NCBI GenBank assembly: GCA_001898165.1
Contig: MKTD01000014.1
Location: 62,001 to 126,000 of the forward strand
Source: Bacteroidia bacterium 43-41
GTDB lineage: Bacteria; Bacteroidota; Bacteroidia; Bacteroidales; Dysgonomonadaceae
Direction: 5' to 3'
Length of the DNA: 64,000 bases
Position numbers and translations under genes: made by a program
Notes under the pieces: model-generated
What the model saw: only the letters and a program-made list of their open reading frames with translations
Databases searched by the model: none
What the model was told of the DNA's origin: nothing
Shown: positions 60,169-64,000 of the stretch, piece after piece
Numbering within the stretch: position 1 is the first letter of the stretch
Layout: each line of letters begins with the position of its first letter

Positions 60169-61944
60169 ATGAAAGATTTTTTTAAAATGATGCTAGCATC
60201 AGCGTTGGGTTTCATCATCGCGAGTCTTATTTTTTCGCTTATTTCAATGCTGATCATGTTTGCCATGATGGGATCGCTAATGAATTCCTTCGGCAAACAG
60301 GAATCATTTGCATTGCAAAATAACTCCGTTTTAAATCTAAGGCTCGAAGGCGCCATACAGGAACGCATTGCAGAGAATGACCCTTTTACCGATCTGGTAG
60401 GCGGAGTACCCTCTGCCATGGGCATGAACGACATCATCGGAGCTATTCGCAAAGCAAAAAACAACGATAAAATAAAGGGGATTTATCTGGACACACGCCT
60501 TTTCATGGCTTCCAGCGCTACATTGGCAGAAATACGTCAAGAGCTGGAAGATTTTAAAGAAAGTGGCAAGTTTATCGTTGCATATGCCGATACTTACACT
60601 CAAAGCGGGTATTATTTAGCTTCCGTTGCCGATAAAGTAGCTATCAATCCTCAAGGCATGCTCGATGTTCACGGAATTGCATCGGTACCTTTCTTCTATA
60701 AAGATGCTATGCAAAAACTCGGCATCGAAATGCAACTGTTTAAAGTGGGCACTTATAAATCTTTTGCCGAGCCCTATACACAAACCGAAATGAGTGAAGC
60801 CAACAGAGAACAGGTGAACTCTTTCATTACAGATATCTGGAAATCCATGAAAGCCGATATGGCCTCTTCCAGAAACATGGAAACTGCGCAGATAGATTCA
60901 ATCGCCAACCGGTTTCCGCTACTCAAAAAAACCGATTTCCTGCTGTCGCAAAACTTAGTCGATACCGTCCTCTACGAAAGTGAAATGAAAAATTATATCC
61001 GGGAACTTATTGGGATCGACGCTGATGCCAAAATCCCGTCGGCTACGGTTGCGGATATGAAGTCGGTAAAAACGCAGGCCGTCAAAAAATCGACAAATTC
61101 CATTGCCTTATTGTATGCCGTGGGCAGTATTTCATCCGGTAACGGGTCTAACGGCATTCAGGATAAATACATGGTGAACGAGATTGAAAAGCTTCGTAAA
61201 GACGACGATATCAAAGCGGTTGTTTTTCGCATAAATTCGGGTGGTGGAAGCGCTTACGCCTCTGAACAGATCTGGAAAGCAATCTCCGAGCTGAAGTCGG
61301 AAAAACCGGTCGTTGTTTCCATGGGCGACATGGCCGCATCGGGCGGTTATTATATCGCGTGCAACGCTAATAAAATTGTGGCTCAGCCAACTACCCTTAC
61401 GGGCTCAATAGGAATTTTCGGTATGGTGCCTAATTTTGGCGGTACGCTCGATAAACTCGGTATCAGCACAGACGTAGTTAAAACCAATAAATTCTCCGAT
61501 TTTGGAGACGTTTCACGCGCTTTTAATGCTCAGGAAGCAGCCATGATGCAATCTTACGTTAACAGCGGTTACGATCTGTTCCTGACAAGATGTGCCGATG
61601 GCCGGGGAATGCCGAAAGATAGCCTGGCAAAATATGCCGAAGGCAGGGTTTGGACAGGGAATCAGGCAAAAGAGATCGGATTGGTAGATGAGTTGGGTGG
61701 AGTTGACGAAGCCATTCGTATCGCCGCCGAAATGGCAAATCTAGGTAAAAGCTATGCCGTTTTCGAATATCCGAGGATGAAGTCGCCGATCGGAGAAATT
61801 TTCAACAAGAACAAAGAAGAGCTAGCCGCTAAAACGCTAAAAGGTTATTTAGGAGAAAGCTACGATATGTTCATGCTCCTGAAGAACATCAAGGACCAGG
61901 ATTATATCCAGGCGCGTATTCCCTATGATTTGAACATTAAATAA
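60169..61944 (+). CDS. sppA: signal peptide peptidase SppA, 67K type
   Basis: A membrane-anchored serine-lysine protease that clears signal peptide remnants, 591 residues in two homologous ClpP-like halves. The N-terminal helix (about 5-35) anchors it. The catalytic Lys is in LFKVGTYKSFAEPYTQTEM (N-half) and the catalytic Ser in MGDMAASGGYYIACNA (C-half), as in the E. coli enzyme. Length matches the 67K class. It leads an operon with lpxK (3 bases apart), the phosphorylase and probably thiL. Confidence 0.93.
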   Translation: MKDFFKMMLASALGFIIASLIFSLISMLIMFAMMGSLMNSFGKQESFALQNNSVLNLRLEGAIQERIAENDPFTDLVGGVPSAMGMNDIIGAIRKAKNNDKIKGIYLDTRLFMASSATLAEIRQELEDFKESGKFIVAYADTYTQSGYYLASVADKVAINPQGMLDVHGIASVPFFYKDAMQKLGIEMQLFKVGTYKSFAEPYTQTEMSEANREQVNSFITDIWKSMKADMASSRNMETAQIDSIANRFPLLKKTDFLLSQNLVDTVLYESEMKNYIRELIGIDADAKIPSATVADMKSVKTQAVKKSTNSIALLYAVGSISSGNGSNGIQDKYMVNEIEKLRKDDDIKAVVFRINSGGGSAYASEQIWKAISELKSEKPVVVSMGDMAASGGYYIACNANKIVAQPTTLTGSIGIFGMVPNFGGTLDKLGISTDVVKTNKFSDFGDVSRAFNAQEAAMMQSYVNSGYDLFLTRCADGRGMPKDSLAKYAEGRVWTGNQAKEIGLVDELGGVDEAIRIAAEMANLGKSYAVFEYPRMKSPIGEIFNKNKEELAAKTLKGYLGESYDMFMLLKNIKDQDYIQARIPYDLNIK

Positions 61945-61947
61945 AAA

Positions 61948-63075
61948 ATGGATTCGCCCCTTCCCGAAATACGACGTTCGTTGCTGCCGCTATCGTGGCT
62001 GTACGGGATTGGTGTAAATATCCGAAACAGGCTGTTTGATGCAAAGATCCTGAAACAGCACAAGTTCGATATTCCTGTTATTTGCGTTGGAAACATCACA
62101 GTGGGGGGCACAGGGAAAACACCTCACATAGAATATCTTATAGACCTGTTGTCGTCAAGATACAAAGTAGCCGTCTTGAGCCGGGGTTATAAGCGGAAAA
62201 GCAAAGGTTTCAAGATTGTAGATGTGGTTTCAAAACCACAGGATGTGGGTGATGAGCCGCTTCAGATAAAGCAAAAATTCCCCGAAGCACTCGTCGTGGT
62301 AGATAAAAACCGAAGGAGCGCCATTGAGAAAATCCAATCTATCGACGTTGAAGAACGTCCCGATGTAATTTTGCTGGACGATGGTTTTCAGCACCGGCGC
62401 GTAATGCCGTCCCTCTCTATCTTATTGGTCGATAGCAACCGTCCGGTTTATGAAGACAAGCTGCTTCCGGCAGGAAATTTGCGAGAGCCATTGCAGGGAA
62501 AAGACCGCGCTTCCATCGTTATTGTCACCAAGTGCAGCCGCGACATGCAACCCATCGATTTCCGCATTTATGAAAACGGTCTGGACCTGTTTCCCTATCA
62601 GGATCTCTATTTCACCACCTTCGATTACGGAGACATAACACCGGTCTTTCCCGAGTCACAACCGGAAATTCTTGAACCCGGCGATTTGCGCAAAAAACAC
62701 GTTTTTCTGGTTACGGGAATCGCATCACCACAACCGTTAATAGAAAAGTTAGAACTGAAAACTTACAATTTATATCCCAAATCTTTTCCCGACCACCATT
62801 TCTTCAAAGAGGAAGATATCGAAGAGATAAAACAGGAAATGGGCACCGTGGATGTGGACGATGACGACAAAATTATTGTAACTACCGAAAAAGATGCTAT
62901 TCGTTTTCGCGCGTTATCGTTTCTTGACGAAGGATTTAAAAAAAGATTGTATTATATCCCTATAGAAGTAATATTTTTAGAAAAAACCGAAAAAGAATCA
63001 TTCAATAAAAAAATCAATAAACATGTTAGAAGCTATCAAACAAACATCCGATTATCTAAAAAACAGGATCGGTGA
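61948..63075 (+). CDS. lpxK: tetraacyldisaccharide 4'-kinase
   Basis: The lipid A kinase that phosphorylates the 4' position of the tetraacyl disaccharide at the inner membrane. The 375 residues have an N-terminal amphipathic/hydrophobic segment (LPLSWLYGIGVNIRNRLFDA), the P-loop VGNITVGGTGKTPHIEYL (about 48-65), LSRGYKRKSKGF, DEPLQIKQKFP and LLDDGFQHRRV. Length is within the family range. Its last 53 bases overlap the start of the purine nucleoside phosphorylase gene in another frame, so the C-terminal ~18 residues are constrained by both genes. Confidence 0.94.
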   Translation: MDSPLPEIRRSLLPLSWLYGIGVNIRNRLFDAKILKQHKFDIPVICVGNITVGGTGKTPHIEYLIDLLSSRYKVAVLSRGYKRKSKGFKIVDVVSKPQDVGDEPLQIKQKFPEALVVVDKNRRSAIEKIQSIDVEERPDVILLDDGFQHRRVMPSLSILLVDSNRPVYEDKLLPAGNLREPLQGKDRASIVIVTKCSRDMQPIDFRIYENGLDLFPYQDLYFTTFDYGDITPVFPESQPEILEPGDLRKKHVFLVTGIASPQPLIEKLELKTYNLYPKSFPDHHFFKEEDIEEIKQEMGTVDVDDDDKIIVTTEKDAIRFRALSFLDEGFKKRLYYIPIEVIFLEKTEKESFNKKINKHVRSYQTNIRLSKKQDR

Positions 63076-63835
63076 TGTACCCAACACTGCTATTATTTTA
63101 GGAACCGGACTGGGAGAACTTGCCCACGAAATCAAAGACAAAACCGAAATTCCATACACCGAAATCCCTAACTTTCCGGTTTCAACCGTGGAAGGCCACA
63201 GTGGAAAGCTGATCATCGGAACGCTCGGCAGTAAAAGAGTACTGGCCATGCAGGGACGTTTCCACTTTTATGAAGGTTACAACATGAAACAGGTAACTTT
63301 TCCCGTCCGCGTTTTCAAGGCACTTGGCGTTGAATATCTTTTCGTATCGAACGCTGCCGGCGGCATGAATCCGAGCTTCGACGTGGGCGACATTATGCTT
63401 ATCGAAGACCACATCAATATGTTCCCCGAACATCCGCTTCACGGGAAAAACTACAACGAGCTGGGAACACGATTCCCCGATATGAGCGAAGCATACAACA
63501 AAGAACTCCGGTTAATGGCAATGGAAATTGCGAAAGAAAAAAACATCAAGTTGCAGCATGGAGTTTATGTTGGCGTATCGGGCCCAACGTTTGAAACACC
63601 AGCAGAATATCATTTCTTCCGCGTTATCGGCGGCGATGCTGTAGGTATGTCCACCGTTCCCGAAGTTATCGTTGCCAACCACGCCAAAATGAAAGTGCTG
63701 GCCTTTTCTATCATTACCGATCTGGGCGTGATTGGGAAAATTGTGGAAGTTTCACACGAAGAAGTTCAGGAGGCCGCAAAAATTGCCCAGCCTAAAATGG
63801 CTGAAATCATGCGCACCATAGTGGAGCGGATATAA
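63023..63835 (+). CDS. punA: purine nucleoside phosphorylase
   Basis: A trimeric-class (PNP/MTAP family) phosphorylase of 270 residues that splits inosine or guanosine with phosphate. Motifs are ILGTGLGELAHEI (about 24-36), VSTVEGHSGKLIIG with the phosphate-site His, QGRFHFYEGYN, VSNAAGGMNPSFDVGDIMLI, GVYVGVSGPTFETPAEYHFF (Glu for purine) and VGMSTVPEVIVANH. The ATG at 63023 lies inside lpxK, a 53-base overlap that implies coupled translation. Confidence 0.94.
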   Translation: MLEAIKQTSDYLKNRIGDVPNTAIILGTGLGELAHEIKDKTEIPYTEIPNFPVSTVEGHSGKLIIGTLGSKRVLAMQGRFHFYEGYNMKQVTFPVRVFKALGVEYLFVSNAAGGMNPSFDVGDIMLIEDHINMFPEHPLHGKNYNELGTRFPDMSEAYNKELRLMAMEIAKEKNIKLQHGVYVGVSGPTFETPAEYHFFRVIGGDAVGMSTVPEVIVANHAKMKVLAFSIITDLGVIGKIVEVSHEEVQEAAKIAQPKMAEIMRTIVERI

Positions 63836-63849
63836 ACGGATATGGATAC

Positions 63850-64000
63850 ATGCGTACAGAAATAAGTACACTTGGAGAGTTTGGATTGATAGACCATCTC
63901 ACTAAAAATATAAAACTAACGCAGCCTACCACAAAGAGAGGCGTGGGAGACGATGCAGCCGTCATCGACAACTCGGATAAACGCACGCTTGTCACCACCG
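63850..64000 (+). CDS. thiL: thiamine-monophosphate kinase, N-terminal fragment
   Basis: The gene starts at ATG 63850, 14 bases after the phosphorylase stop, and runs off the right edge; 50 codons are visible. The protein MRTEISTLGEFGLIDHLTKN ... carries the ThiL Mg/ATP motif RGVGDDAAVID (about 33-43), the first conserved Asp pair of the PurM/ThiL fold. It phosphorylates thiamine monophosphate to the diphosphate, a cofactor needed by the Kor and Suc enzymes encoded in this window. Confidence 0.85.
   Translation, partial: MRTEISTLGEFGLIDHLTKNIKLTQPTTKRGVGDDAAVIDNSDKRTLVTT

Overview
The window looks like a chromosomal segment of an anaerobic member of the Bacteroidales. My best guess is the Dysgonomonadaceae (Proteiniphilum/Petrimonas-like), but no rRNA is present to confirm it. 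The main evidence is the repeated Bacteroidetes promoter box TAnnTTTG ahead of genes, the scarcity of Shine-Dalgarno sequences, and the gene content: Rnf complex, methylmalonyl-CoA decarboxylase with an OadG/lamin-tail subunit, exbB-exbD-tonB, a 67K-type SppA, and ECF sigma factors paired with beta-barrel proteins. I see no rRNA, tRNA, CRISPR array or prophage.

Layout. 1-3705: start of a TamB-like gene, a membrane protein with a degenerate Nudix domain, and a secreted dipeptidyl peptidase IV. 3871-10653: complete rseC-rnfBCDGEA operon followed by a membrane-anchored AraC regulator. 10744-16288: YXWGXW-type lipoprotein, RNase Y, a structured RNA/terminator, zapA with a coiled-coil partner, a B3/B4-domain protein and an orphan histidine kinase. 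16635-21825: secreted sugar isomerase, rhomboid, Nudix hydrolase, RsmI-like methylase, murB, and a murA in which the active-site Cys is replaced by Asp. 21946-29239: a type I restriction-modification operon, hsdM-hsdS-DUF1016 nuclease-hsdR, with overlapping genes and apparently inserted between core genes. 29611-36709: 2-oxoglutarate:ferredoxin oxidoreductase (korAB) directly followed by 2-oxoglutarate dehydrogenase E1-E2. 36711-40401: proline dehydrogenase, an ECF-promoted lipoprotein and P5C dehydrogenase, so that proline can run to glutamate, 2-oxoglutarate and succinyl-CoA. 40467-43305: cmk, ispH, pfkA. 43463-49472: propionate branch (methylmalonyl-CoA epimerase, decarboxylase alpha, OadG with lamin-tail domain, biotin carrier) with two adjacent beta-subunit genes and an extra 50-residue gamma subunit. 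49485-57231: nadK, an ACT-like protein that has lost its CBS domains, pdxJ, exbB-exbD-TIM barrel-tonB, DJ-1/PfpI, ribosomal protein S1. 57307-59892: ECF sigma factor, dual-membrane anti-sigma/beta-barrel protein and NigD-like lipoprotein. 60169-64000: sppA, lpxK, purine nucleoside phosphorylase and the start of thiL.

Three observations are not explained by ordinary gene content. (1) A 27-bp promoter sequence with ECF-type spacing lies upstream of the sigma operon (59914-59940). It recurs with one mismatch upstream of an unlinked META-like lipoprotein gene 21 kb away (38506-38532), which predicts a regulon. (2) A family of short non-coding elements with terminal inverted repeats and TTA/TAA target duplications occurs in four copies; one lies in the pfkA leader and another begins exactly at the pfkA stop codon. 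(3) Several intra-operon spacers are made of 7-bp units with a CG-AA core.
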